In this document: piece by piece, positions 35,930 to 48,525 of the stretch | Layout of the letters: each line of letters opens with the position of its first letter | Position numbering within the stretch: the first letter of the stretch is position 1 | Assembly: GCA_029379385.1 (NCBI GenBank) | Contig: CM055612.1 | Span: forward strand, 7,564,001 to 7,628,000 | From: Quillaja saponaria | Lineage: Eukaryota; Streptophyta; Magnoliopsida; Fabales; Quillajaceae | Reading direction: 5' to 3' | Length of the DNA stretch: 64,000 nucleotides | Position numbers and translations under genes: made by a program | The notes under the pieces: generated by a model | What the model saw: the letters and a program-made list of their open reading frames with translations, nothing else | The model's database searches: none | Told to the model about the DNA's origin: nothing

Positions 35930-38509
35930 ATGCAAGTTCAATGTACTCGGTCATTTCCTCATATGCGATTTAGGCATTCTACATTTCTTAACTTTTCAAA
36001 GCATTTCAGGGGAAGAATCGGTCTTTGAAGCAGTAGAAGCAGAACTAATTACCCGTCTTTCCTTGTCGCCATGTCTGCTGTTTCGACTGAGAAGGAAGCC
36101 GTTCCGAATCAGAACGAGACGACCCAGAAAACCCAGCGGCCTTCGCAGGTAAACCCAGTTCCCATTAGATCTGTGTAATATTGATGTTCTCCCACTTTCA
36201 TATTCTGCTCTATTTTGTATTTGTTACTTAATGTTCTCTGAAATTTAGCCTTTTTAAAATGAATGATTCTTGACTTCTTGATTGCTATGATTTTCCTTTT
36301 CATTTCCCCCCTATTATTTATTATCATATTAACGATGCCCGATAGAGCTAGTTTAAATTATCAAGCTTGAGTTTTGGGGCTTGATTGTGGTTGTGCTTCT
36401 AGGACTTATTTACCAATTTACAATTTCTTTTGTCTACTAGTTTAGTCACTAAACAGATTAATTAACTCCTAAGAGAATCATTCAATTCCACTAGTTTTAA
36501 ATTATAAAATATTGAATTTCATTAGAAAATTTTTACTACGAGGGGCAAGTGAAACATAGTACATCTTACAAGGGGGGAGAAAGGTAAGTCAAACTACAGG
36601 GTGGTGAAGTGAAAATGGGTCATATCCCAGGTGGAGAGTTAAGCAAATTTTACACTTTTGTATTAAGTTTTTTTTTTTAAGTAGATTATTATCGCTGGGT
36701 TTCTATTCTAACTAAACTTTATCTTACCCATTGAAATGACAATGAATATGCTTCTTGTTATTCCTTTGCTCTTCCTACTACTGTAAGTATTCTCAAACCT
36801 ATTAAAATGTTCATGATCAGATGGCCATAAGTTTACTCAATGCATTAATTCCTATAGCTTTTGACACAAATAACCATGTCTAATGTTGGAAGTATGAATG
36901 TAGTAGTTGTTGGTGCTAATAGGAGCATGATATCTGAGGTACTGATTTAATTTCTTTCAGTCCACTGATGAAGCACTGTGCTTCAAAGTTCAATCTTGAA
37001 GACCGTGCACAGGCGATTCACCATCTATATATATCACTATTTCTTTTCTGCTTGGATACATAAATATATATCACTAATTAAACATTTGGTATTTGGTTTC
37101 ATTTTAATGGTGTGGTATATAGTTTTCTACATTACTGGTGCAATGGTTCCTATTCAAGGATGTACCCACTATATTCTCAACTTAACTCAACTCAACTAAG
37201 CCTTAAATCTCAAACTAGTTGGGGTCAGCCGTACCCACTTTATTCTCTTTCTTTAAAAACAAATGTATGTCAGATCATTATTTATACCATGTTTTCACAT
37301 TGATCCTTGCTACTTGTCGCCAATTTTCCATCTATCTGTCAGGTTGCCAAGCGCTTGGAAAAGTTTAAAACAACAATCTTCACCCAAATGAGTATGCTTG
37401 CCATTAAACATGGAGCAATAAACCTCGGTCAAGGCTTTCCCAACTTTGATGGTCCTGAGTTTGAAAAGGAAGCAGCAATTCAAGCCATTAGGGATGGGAA
37501 AAATCAATATGCAAGGGATATGGAGATCCAGACCTGAACTCTGCTATTGCTGAGAGATTTGAGAAAGATACTGGACTTGTTGTAGACCTTGAGAAGGAAA
37601 TTACTGTTACATCTGGGTGCACAGAAGCAATTGCTGCAACAGTGTTGGGATTGATAAATCCAGGTGACGAGGTTATCCTCTTTGCTCCATTTTATGATTC
37701 TTATGAAGCCACTCTATCCATGGCTGGTGCCAAAGTAAAAGGCATCACTTTGCGTCCTCCAGATTTTTTGGTCTCCATTGATGAGCTCAAATCTACCATC
37801 ACAAAGAATACTCATGCCATTCTTATAAATACTCCGCATAACCCAACAGGAAAGATGTTCACTCGAGAAGAGATGAATGCCATTGCATCCCTTTGCATTG
37901 AGAATGACGTGCTGGTTTTCACTGATGAAGTTTATGATAAATTGGCTTTTGATATGGATCATATTTCCATTTCTTCTCTTCCTGGAATGTTTGAAAGAAC
38001 TGTCACCCTGAATTCCTTGGGGAAGACATTCTCCTTAACTGGATGGAAAATTGGGTGGGCAATAGCACCTCCACATTTAACTTGTGGAGTGCGGCAGGCT
38101 CACACTTTTCTTACTTTTTCTACATCCGCTCCTATGCAGTGGGCAACTGCGTCAGCTCTGAGAGCTCCGGACTCTTACTTTGCGGGTCTAAAAAGTGATT
38201 ACATGGCAAAAAGGGCCATTTTAGTGGAAGGACTGAATGCTGTTGGTTTCAAGGTGTTTCCATCCAGTGGGACATACTTTGTGGTTGTAGATCATACACC
38301 CTTTGGATTGGAGAATGATGTTGCATTTTGTGAATATCTAATTAAGGAGGTAGGAGTGGTAGCAATTCCGACAAGTGATTTTTACTTAAATCCAGAAGAT
38401 GGCAAGAATCTAGTTAGATTTACATTTTTCAAGGATGAGGAAACTGAGGGCGGCTGTTGAGAGGATGAAGGAAAAGCTGTCGAGAAAATGAACCAAATGC
38501 ATGGTTGGA
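35930..38509 (+). pseudogene. tandem copy 1 of a PLP-dependent aminotransferase, broken
   Basis: Exon 1 (35930-36148) and the large exon from 37343 match the intact copy at 39950-42392 almost base for base, but carry three lesions. A TGA at 36026-36028 replaces the TGT codon in the transit-peptide part. One G is missing at about 37515, so the frame hits a stop after ARDMEIQT. Two bases (CT) are missing at about 38445, which restores the original frame too late. Between the two deletions the reading is open in the shifted frame and keeps NTPHNPTG and SLGKTFSLTGWKIGW. A second start at 36071 (MSAVSTEKE) could still be used but runs into the frameshift. A SINE-like insertion in its intron and an LTR-like insertion upstream are absent from copy 2. 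Transcription is possible, but a full enzyme is not. Confidence 0.9.
37130..37305 (-). repeat. SINE-like insertion in the intron of aminotransferase copy 1
   Basis: About 170 nt between TTAGTTTTC-type and CTTGCTA-type sequence in copy 1 are absent from the matching place in copy 2 (near 41197). On the minus strand it contains GGCTGACCCCAACTAGTTTG and AAGGCTTAGTTGAGTTGAG, the same 3' tail motif as at 17734-17788. It therefore inserted after the duplication. Confidence 0.55.
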
Positions 38510-38696
38510 GATAAACTGAACATCGTCTTGGGCGGAAGATGTGTAGTAGTATTGAACATTTCTTACTCAAGAAGTTGAGATTCGAGCCCACTACATGAAG
38601 AGGGGAAGGGCTTACAGCGTAGAACCATGCCAGGCAAGCTAAACTTGATTAGTTGTAGCCTTGTAAGGATATCACTTGGTGCAAATATATTCTGTG

Positions 38697-39410
38697 AAGA
38701 CATGTTTAAAAATAATGAAATAGTGTAGAATGTAAATGAAATTTATATTTTATACAAGCTTGAATTCCAAATTATGTAGATTGGATTTCATTTTATGAAA
38801 TTGGTTTGAATTAGGTTTTAACAGTTTAATTATTCGGACTCATTTGACCATGCATTATTTTCAAGACCCGGCCAAGTAATCATTAAATTAGAGGAAAAAA
38901 ATATATTAAAAATGGTATATTAATGGAGTTGAACACATGACCACTAGGTAAGTTAAATAATTTCAACCACCAAACTATTTTTTATTATTTGTGTTTTCTA
39001 ATTTATCTCTATTATTTTATGATACATACATTTATTATTTTTATATTATAAATATATAACATATATTTTTATCTAATTATGGTGTGATCCAAGTTAATTC
39101 GAGTTAACCTAGCAATTGGACCAGTGACTCATAATACAAATTCTTTTCTGGGTCAATATCTGAGTCAAATTTCAAAATATTATTGTCATTGTATTTGATA
39201 AATTCATTTAATTTGAAATGAACTATATACTTTTTATGTTTAGAAATAATGAAATAGTGAAGAATTTAAATAATAAAATATATTTAAAATCCACATTTTG
39301 TTCAAGTTTGATTTTGAATTCTACACCAAATAAGTTGAATTTCATTTTATGAATTCATTTGAGATAGTTTTTTATTTTGTTCTACCATAAATGATACTTT
39401 TAACCTTACT
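38697..39410 (+). repeat. junction of the tandem duplication
   Basis: 38697-38810 carries AATAATGAAATAGTGTAGAA and following sequence related to 35212-35330. 38817-39180 matches 31855-32227. 39185-39410 matches 35164-35400 (TATTTGATRAATTCATTTWA and ATGAAATAGTG). The order repeat, upstream segment, repeat fits unequal exchange between dispersed copies of this AT-rich repeat as the origin of the duplication. Confidence 0.6.
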
Positions 39411-39949
39411 ATTATACACAATTTTTTATGTAGTTAAATCAATGAAAAGTTGCATATACTTTATTCAACATACTTACCTAATCAAATTTTTTTTTTTTTT
39501 CAACTTAGTCTTTTTATTCGTTAGACAATAATTAATCTTTTATATTTATATTTTTAGTTCAACAATAGTTTTAATTAATGTTTCACCTAATAAAATTTTT
39601 ATTTTTTTCAAATAAAAAAATTAGATTGAATTTTATAAGTATAATTTTTATTTTAAATAAAATGAATAATATTTTTTGTATTGTTTCAAACACTGGATAT
39701 GTCTGCCTGGTTAAGGACTTCGACCTAAACTAGCCCAATTTATTGTAAGCCCGTTCAAATAACCTCCTGGCACCCAAACCAGTCTCATCGTTCCAACTAC
39801 CAAAACTCTTGCTCTCACAGATCAGTACCCAGCTAACCTCTAAGCAATCCCCATCTCCCTGAGACAGTGACCCTCTGACTTCACTGTTCTACCTTTTTCA
39901 TTCTTTTTATGCTTCATTGATTCTTCTTCCCTATAAAAAACTTGTTGAC

Positions 39950-42392
39950 ATGCAGGTTCAATGTACTTGGTCATTTCCTCATATGCGATTTAGGCATTCT
40001 ACATTTCTTAACTTTTCAAAGCATTTCAGGGGAAGAATCGGTCTTTGTAGCAGTAGAAGCAGAAGTAATTACCCGTATTTCCTTGCCACCATGTCTGCTG
40101 TTTCGACTGAGAAGGAAGCTGTTCCGAATCAGAACGAGACGACCCAGAAGACCCAGCAGCCTTTGCAGGTAAACCCAGTTGCCACTATTTTAGATCTGTG
40201 CTCAATATTGATGTTTTGCCACTTTCATATTCTGCTCTGTTTTGTATTTGTTACTAAATGTTCTCTGAAATTTAGCCATTTTAAACTGAGTGATGCTTGA
40301 GTTCTTGATTGCTATAATTTTCCTTTTATTTTTCCCCTATTATTTAGTATCTTATTAACGATGTCCAATCAAGCTAGTTTAAATTATCAAACTTGAGTTT
40401 TGGGGCTTGATTGTGGTTGTGCTTGTGGAACTTATTTACCAATTTACAATTTCTTTTGTCTACTAGTTTCGTCACTAAACAGATTGACGCCTGGGAGAAT
40501 CATTCAATTCCACTAGTTTTAAATTATAAAACATTGGATTTCATTAGAAAATTTCTACAACGAGGGGCAAGTGAAACATAGTACATCTTACAAGGGGGGA
40601 GAGTGGTAAGTCATGGGTGGTGAAGTTAAAATGGGTCATATCCCATGTGGAGAGTTTAGCAAATTTTACACTTTTGTATCAAGTGTTTTTTTATGGAGAT
40701 TATTATTGTTGGGTTTCTATTCTAATTAAAGTGTATCTTACCCATTTAACTGACAATGGATATGCTTCTTGTTATTTCTTTGCTCTTCCTAGTACTAAGT
40801 ATTCTCAAACCTATTGAAATGTTCATCAGGTGGCTGTGATGAAATTCTTCGTGCTTTCATAAGTTTACTCAATGCATTGATTCCAAAAGTTTTTGACATG
40901 AATAACTATGTCTAGTGTCTAAAGTATGAATGTAGTAGCTGTTGGTGCTAATAGGAGTATGATATCTAAAACGACATTGTACTGGTGCTAATAGGAGCAT
41001 GATGTCTAAAACGACATTGTACTGATTTTAATTTCTTTCAGTCCACTGATGAAGCACTGTGCTTTTTTGAAGCAATCTCGAAGACCGTGTACAGGAGATT
41101 TACTGTCTATTTATATCACTTTCTTCTCTGCTCTGAGATATATATATCACTAATTAAACATTTGGTATTCAGTTTCATTTTAATGGCATGGTATTTAGTT
41201 TTCCTTGCTAATTGTTGCCAATTTGCCATCTATTTGTCAGGTTGCCAAGCGCTTGGAGAAGTTTAAAACAACAATCTTCACCCAAATGAGTATGCTTGCC
41301 ATTAAACACGGAGCAATAAACCTCGGTCAAGGCTTTCCCAACTTTGATGGTCCTGAGTTTGTAAAGGAAGCAGCAATTCAAGCCATTAGGGATGGGAAAA
41401 ATCAATATGCAAGGGGATATGGAGTTCCAGACCTGAACTCTGCTATTGCTGAGAGATTTAAGAAAGATACTGGACTTGTGGTAGACCCAGAGAAGGAAAT
41501 TACTGTTACATCTGGGTGCACAGAAGCAATTGCTGCAACAGTGTTGGGATTGATAAATCCTGGTGACGAGGTTATCCTCTTTGCTCCATTTTACGATTCT
41601 TATGAAGCCACTCTATCCATGGCTGGTGCCAAAGTAAAAGGCATCACTTTGCGTCCTCCAGATTTTTCTGTCCCCATTGATGAGCTCAAATCTACCATCA
41701 CGAAGAATACTCGTGCCATTCTTATAAATACTCCGCATAACCCAACAGGAAAGATGTTCACTCGAGAAGAGATGAATGACATTGCATCCCTTTGCATTGA
41801 GAATGACGTGCTGGTTTTCACTGATGAAGTTTATGATAAATTGGCTTTTGATATGGATCATATTTCCATTGCTTCTCTTCCTGGAATGTTTGAAAGAACT
41901 GTCACCCTGAATTCCTTGGGGAAGACATTCTCCTTAACTGGATGGAAAATTGGGTGGGCAATAGCACCTCCACATTTAACTTGGGGATTGCGGCAGGCTC
42001 ACTCTTATCTTACTTTTGCTACGTCCACTCCTATGCAGTGGGCAACTGCATCAGCTCTGAGAGCTCCAGACTCTTACTTTGCAGATCTAAAAAGTGATTA
42101 CATGGCAAAAAGGGCCATTTTGGTGGAAGGACTGAATGCTGTTGGTTTCAAGGTGTTTCCATCCAGTGGGACATACTTTGTGGTTGTAGATCATACACCC
42201 TTTGGATTGGAGAATGATGTTGCATTTTGTGAATATCTAATTAAGGAGGTCGGAGTGGTAGCAATTCCGACAAGTGTTTTTTACTTAAATCCAGAAGATG
42301 GCAAGAATCTAGTTAGATTTACATTCTCCAAGGATGAGGAAACTCTGAGGGCGGCTGTTGAGAGGATGAAGGAAAAGCTGTTGAGAAAATGA
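39950..42392 (+). CDS. PLP-dependent aminotransferase, kynurenine/glutamine transaminase-like, probable plastid form
   Basis: Two exons (39950-40168 and 41241-42392) join in phase 0 and give 456 aa, near the roughly 440 aa I recall for Arabidopsis At1g77670. Residues 1-47 are rich in Arg, Ser, Phe and lack acidic residues (SFPHMRFRHSTFLNFSKHF), like a plastid transit peptide. A second ATG follows (MSAVSTEKEAVPNQ, 40091), which could give a cytosolic form. The fold type I aminotransferase core has GQGFPNFDGP, NQYARGYGVPDL, VTSGCTEAI, NTPHNPTGKMF, DEVYDKLAF and SLGKTFSLTGWKIGW, in which K301 is the PLP lysine. Family members convert kynurenine, glutamine-type or aromatic/methionine-type amino acids to 2-oxo acids. 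The exact substrate cannot be read from sequence. It is the downstream, intact member of a tandem pair. The intron has a local 40-bp duplication. Confidence 0.9.
40943..41022 (+). repeat. two-unit 40-bp tandem repeat in the intron of aminotransferase copy 2
   Basis: TGGTGCTAATAGGAGYATGA then TRTCTAAAACGACATTGTAC occurs twice at a 40-bp spacing (40943 and 40983). Copy 1 has the first part once (36912 region) and lacks the AAAACGACATT piece, so the duplication arose in copy 2 after the genes separated. Confidence 0.85.
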
Positions 42393-43661
42393 ATCAAATG
42401 CGTGGTTTGAAATAAATTGAAAGAAAGAAGTCTTGTCATGAAGATGTGTAGTAGTATTGAACATTTCTTACTCGAAGGTAACTTATTTTCTTCTTATTAA
42501 CTTGAAAGTAATTTTCTCAATTAATGAAGACAGTTACTTCAGAATAAGTAAGATATCAGTGACTTTTGCTTGCTGAAAATGAAACTTGAGATGTATGGCT
42601 GAGAAAAATATCCTATGTTATGTGCTTGTTATATGTCTCCAAATCTCGATTCTGGTTACGTACCATTCATAATCTTCAATATTGATGTGTTACTGCTAAA
42701 TGATTTTGCAATAAAGTATCACTGTAAAAAAGAAAAATAACAATCATACTATTATCCAGTGATGTTCTTCAGATCAGAATATAATTTGCACTTATTGATA
42801 TTCTTTTCTTGATCATGGTTTCTAATGATACACTCTGCTTGCTCTCTATACGTTGGATTTTTTTTGCTAGATTCTCGATTATAAGACTAATAAGGATCAC
42901 AAAAATGGGTATGTTTTGGTTGGTTATGGATTTTGGAATCCACACCCTGATCTTTTATGTATTATTTGGGTAAAAACTATTATTTGACAGGCATACCCTG
43001 CTGATTTCATTAAACTTAATTTACACCATCAGGAGAAGAAAAACATTGTTTCAAAATGAAAACTTGCTCAAACTATTGCACTACCTTTTTATTTTTTTAT
43101 TTTTTTTATTTTTTATTTTTTTCCAGGAACTTGTGCCTTGGTTAACTGCCTGATCATCAACCTCTTTTTTTTTTGTTCCTTTTTCCGTTTGGTTTATGGC
43201 CAAGGAAACATTTGTTTTTTCTTTTCCTTCGCCTATCCTTTTTCTTTATTGTTATTTCATTCCAATCCGTTAAAATAGAAAAAAGGAACCTTGTAAACAG
43301 AAATGGTAAGATTTAGTTTAGTGCCAAAGTTCTGGAGAATCTCAGACTAATATGTTTGGAATATGGAGTACGAAAATAACATGTACTACATGTACCACCA
43401 TTGCAATGGACAACTGAGCCCAGTATCTCCTTTTTGAGCCCTAGATACCAGTAATATTCTGTTCCTTAGTAACCCAAAAGCTACTTAGAATTATTCCTAA
43501 TTTCCTACTACAACTATGATTTACGAATCCTTTTTCTAATGGAACTAGGTTTACAATTCTAGTCACAATAGTATTACTATTGTACTTGCCCCCCTGCTAT
43601 ATATTTAGCCCACTATGCCACAACTCCTATAAGCACTTTACAGAAGCAAATATCTCCAATT
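42393..43661. other. intergenic region between aminotransferase and PHT1
   Basis: Similarity to the flank of copy 1 ends near 42474. The remainder is AT- and T-rich, with a possible TATA element TATATATTTA near 43600 before the transporter start. No coding exon was seen. I found no clear phosphate-response P1BS site (GNATATNC) by eye. Confidence 0.4.
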
Positions 43662-45335
43662 ATGCATTCCTCACATCCAACCACAATGGCCAAAATCAAA
43701 GATGACAAGCAGCTTGACGTCCTTAACGTGCTAGACCTAGCCAAAACCCAACTCTACCACTTCACTGCCGTGGTAATTGCTGGCATGGGCTTCTTCACAG
43801 ATGCCTATGACCTATTCTACATCTCCCTTGTCACCAAACTCCTTGGCCGAATCTACTATCATGTGGATGGCTCTTCAAAACCCGGAATCCTTCCTCCTAA
43901 TGTGGCAGCTGCAGTGAACGGTGTAGCTCTTTGTGGAACCCTAGCAGGGCAACTCTTCTTTGGCTGTCTCGGTGACAAGATGGGGCGGAAGCGCGTCTAT
44001 GGTATCACCCTCATGCTCATGGTGGTATGTTCAATTAGCTCTGGCCTTTCCTTTGGGAGCTCACCAAAGGCTGTCTTAGCTACGCTTTGTTTCTTTAGGT
44101 TTTGGTTAGGGTTTGGTGTTGGTGGTGACTATCCACTTTCTGCTACTATCATGGCTGAGTACTCCAATAAAAAAACCCGTGGAGCTTTTATAGCATCAGT
44201 TTTTGCAATGCAAGGGTTTGGAATTCTTGGTGGTGGTACTGTTGCTCTAACAGTCTCTTCTATATTTCGTGCTATATTTCATGCACCAAGTTATAAAGAA
44301 AACCCAATTGCGTCAACTGTGCCTCAAGCAGATTATGTTTGGCGGATTGTGCTCATGTTTGGTGCATTACCAGCAGCTTTAACTTATTACTGGCGGATGA
44401 AGATGCCAGAAACTCCGAGATACACAGCATTGGTGGCCAAGAATGAGAAGAAGGCTTGCCAAGATATGTCAAAGGTTTTGAACGTTGAGATTCAAGTATA
44501 TGATAACGTGAAGGACCTCAAATCAGAGGACCAACAACAAATACAAGTGTTTGATGAAATAGCTATTACTCAAGGTAACTCTTTTGGGTTGTTTTCTAGG
44601 GAGTTTGTGCGCAGACATGGTCTACATTTGCTGGGCACAACAAGTACTTGGTTCTTGGTGGACATAGCTCACTACAGCCAGAATTTGTTTCAAAAGGATA
44701 TTTTCAGTGCAGTGGGTTGGCTACCACCAGCTAACTCAATGAGTGCACTTGATGAGTTTTACAAGATTGCCAGGGCTCAAACTCTCATAGCACTTTGTGG
44801 TACTGTTCCTGGTTATTGGTTCACAGTCCTTCTCATCGATTATATTGGAAGGTTTGCTATTCAGCTAATTGGGTTTTTCTTCATGACTGTCTTCATGTTT
44901 GCTTTGGCAATTCCTTACCATCATTGGACCCAAAAATAGAACAATGTTGGGTTTGTGGTTATGTATGGCCTTACTTTCTTCTTTGCCAATTTTGGTCCTA
45001 ATAGCACTACATTTGTTGTGCCGGCGGAAATATTTCCGGCTAGGTTCCGGTCAACATGTCATGGTATCTAGGCGGCTGCAGGGAAGGCTGGTGCTATTAT
45101 TGGTGCTTTCAGTTTCTTGTATGCAGCACAAAACCAAGACAAGGCTAAGACTGATCCTGGGTATCCTACTGGGATTGGGATGAGAAACTCTTTGATTTTG
45201 CTTGGAGTGATTAATGTGTTGGGGCTGTTTATGACATTTTTGGTGCCGGAATCAAAGGGGAAGTCATTGGAGGAGATGTCAAAGGAGAATGAAGAAAGCA
45301 TAGAAAATTCTAGTAGTCGTAATAGTAGGGGTTGA
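43662..45335 (+). pseudogene. PHT1: PHT1-family phosphate transporter with two in-frame stop codons
   Basis: One uninterrupted exon-length frame of 558 codons reads as a high-affinity H+/phosphate symporter of the major facilitator superfamily. Conserved parts include [13 protein letters not shown] in the first membrane segment, [11 protein letters not shown], the PHT1 signature [30 protein letters not shown], then [18 protein letters not shown] and [12 protein letters not shown] at the C-terminus. Codon 426 (44937-44939) is TAG where the family usually has an acidic residue (WTxxEN-like). Codon 470 (45069-45071) is TAG at the serine of the usual HGISAA. The frame is otherwise intact, with no indels. 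The likely protein start is ATG 43686 ([13 protein letters not shown]). The stops would remove the last membrane segments, so the product should not be functional. Both changes are single-base, so the break is recent or the stops need checking. Confidence 0.88.
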
Positions 45336-48300
45336 AGTTGTCTAGAAGTCTTTTTGATTTTCTGAGAAATTGTGTCCTTTTTGTTTCCCAATTGCAGTAA
45401 GTGTGTGTCTCTACGTTAGCAAGACGTTCTCTCAATAACACCAGTCTTACCATATATTGATTTTATCGATAGTAAAATTTGAACCTGAGATCAAGAAGTG
45501 TCGACATCTCTATCTAGACTTGATTTCTATTGGCATGATTAGTCACTTGCCAATTTCAAAATTTAAGTGACATCAATTGTTTATGTCTTTGCTTTACAAA
45601 TCCCTCCCGCAACTAACCAGCATTGAGAAGATAATTTTGACATCTACATGTGCTGCTGGCCATACAATTCTATGCACGTCCTTCCAAATTCCATTGATTC
45701 TTACAAGAGGATGGGTGAACTTTCCAAGTGATACAAATGCTCCAATTAATATTTTTTAACTATATAAAGAAAATGTTTTCTTTTCAAAAATTATAAATTA
45801 GTCCACATTCAATCTTGGTATCTATACCTTTCTTTCCCAATTTTTTAAAAGGAAAACAAAACCCACAGGGTCAAGTCCGGATTTGGCCGGGTTAATGTGT
45901 CAAGGTAAACCTACAGTTAGCTCCGGAAGTAATTTTAGAGGCCGAGATGAGCTATAAGGATCATTCCATACAAAGTTATTAAGTTTTTCCTTATCTATAT
46001 GAGATCTATTGAGCTTGTAAATTACACAACGAGAGATATATAATAGTGCTAGCATATTCATACACAATCCTTAAATATTTTTTTTAAAATAAATATTTAA
46101 AATTTTAAAAAAGATGAATAATCAAATATAAAGATATTATATGACATTTGTATGATAGTTAAATTTGTCCATATATTAATTATCCATATGAGATAAGCAA
46201 CAGACTAATTGACAATAATGTCGCACAAGTATATATGACCCTGTCACTGTTACTTGAGAGTTACTATACTACTTGTTATCCTTAATTATTAAAGTGACAT
46301 CAGCATTTGATTAATACTGGCTGATTTGTTATGATCATATATTACAATTTGCACATATAACTATCAATTGTGAAAGACTGCAAATGTAGGCAGCGAGTGG
46401 GTCAAGCTAACTAAAGAAAGTTAGCCAAGTTCAGTGTGTCCAAGTGTGTTGGATTAGCTGTTGATGAGTTATGGCTTTCTACTTTTTTGGTACTTTTGAG
46501 AGTATAATAGTAAAAGGTGTATTTAGTGTTTTACAACTATGATTTAGATTTTATTTTTACATTTTTATAATAAAGAGTTTTGGTGTTAAACCCGAGATTA
46601 AAATTAAAAAAAAAAAATTTAACTCAAATATTATTTTACTTAAATTATATTTTTATTAGAGCGTGTGATTATAGAAGCCTCATACCTCAATGGGCAATTC
46701 TGACATAAATATGATGTGGAAGTGGAATGGATAGAAATTGGTTGAATAAGATGAACCTTGTACATCAAGAAAAAGAGTGATAACTTAAAACCAAGAAGAG
46801 AACAACCTCAACCCTCCCAACTTCCCCTCACGCTACACCCTACACCCACTATTGTAAGAATTCAAAGAAATCTGCAAACAAAACCAAGAAACAGGAAAAC
46901 AAAATATGATGAGGAATTAAATATTTGGTCTAATCCTTTTGTTTCGATGAAGTAGAATAATTTTTTGAGTTTTAAAAAAAGAAAAAAAAAAAAAACAAAA
47001 ACAAAAACAAAAGAAGAAGAAGAAGAAAATTTGCAATTTTTAATTGTGTTAACACTTGATTGATATATTTAGTCAAATCAGCCAACTAAATAATATTCAA
47101 CTCATCAATTTTGGGTCTTCATATGATAAAAATATTTACCTACCTATTTATAGTATTTCTTTGAATTAATAGAGAACCAAGTCATATATCACTTATTAGT
47201 TATATGCACGGGTTTATGCATATGTCAAATATTTTAGCTAAAAATATAATACGATCATTTTAAGTTTTTGAGTATTATTTAAAAGATAAAAAATAAATTT
47301 TTATGCTAGCGTGATTAAAGTAGATAGTTATTAAGAATTTAATTTTTTAAATTTTTTAATCAATTTAAATTAATAAAAAATATTTAATTTTTGTGAGTGG
47401 GTAGAAAAATGAATAGTTTATATAAGAGTCAAACTAAAATTTATGTATTTTTTAACTAATTTAAATTAATTAATCTCTACTTATTTTAAAATAGAAAATT
47501 CTAAGAATATTTTAATATTTAGAATAGTATAGATACATATAATTTTTAAATATGAGACAAGGAAAAAGACAAGGAAAAGAATGATTTTTTTTTCCTTGCA
47601 AAAGGAAAAGACTTGAGAAGCAAGAAAATTTTAAAAAACTTAAATATCAAGTTCTCATTAGATTAGGAAACATATTTATTTAGACATCCAAAGGATAAGA
47701 TTTTCCAAATCACACTATAATGTGCCTAGAAATAATAGTTTTTTTAGTTTCCATTATTGGATTGATTACTTGAAACCAATTCATTCTCAGCTAGCCGAAT
47801 TGGAAATAAAAAGGGATAAGTCTGCTGACTCATTTGCCAATATATATTTATATATATAATTTCTTTCTCATCAAGAAAATAAAAAGAATGGTATTGGAAG
47901 ATGTTAAATTTGTTTATTTAATTTATAATTTTTTTTTATTTTCTTCTAAAAAAAGTTGTAATCATATTTTATTTTTATGAATAATAATGTGTTTATGAGA
48001 TTGAAAAGAGATATAACATCCCTAAAACAATTAGAATAAAAATTTGTAATTTTTTATATAAATAATAAAAAAAAATAAAAAAATCAAGGGTGACAAACCG
48101 TGAGACAAGTTAGACTGATGGGTATGAGTCATGTGGAATTTGGTCCTTAATATGAATTTCATTTTAAAATTATGGAGGCACGTGCCTCCCTAACAGTAAA
48201 GCGGAAAGGCGCCGAATCTAGATCCGACGACTATATCTTCCCGGCAAGACCGGGACCTCTGAGATCTAACGGGTGTAACATCGCCTCGATTTTCTACCGT

Positions 48301-48425
48301 TTGATTCCAATCTAACCATCCATATTAAATCTAATTCCCTCTCTGGTCTCTACATTACATAATAAATAAACAAATCAAGGGTCAGTTTCCTCACTTTACA
48401 GGACCATCACCTCTCTATCTCTGTA
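45336..48425. other. AT-rich intergenic region
   Basis: About 3 kb with no coding exon on either strand. It holds the 3' flank of the PHT1 copy, AT-rich simple sequence, an A-run and (GAA)n near 46980-47030, and from about 48180 a more GC-rich promoter-like stretch leading to the MORN gene. The open frames in it are short and unrecognised. Confidence 0.45.
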
Positions 48426-48430
48426 TTCGC

Positions 48431-48449
48431 TCTCTCTCTCTCTCTCTCT
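48431..48449 (+). repeat. CT microsatellite in the MORN gene leader
   Basis: A (CT)n run of about nine units lies about 200 nt upstream of the start codon, in the probable core promoter or 5' untranslated region. Such Y-patches are common near plant transcription starts. Confidence 0.85.
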
Positions 48450-48525
48450 TCTTTCCGATTGTTCAGTTGCAGTGCAGTTGTCGCTAACTTGCGCCTGTTC
48501 CGCTGCTTATCGTACGCGGCCTGAG

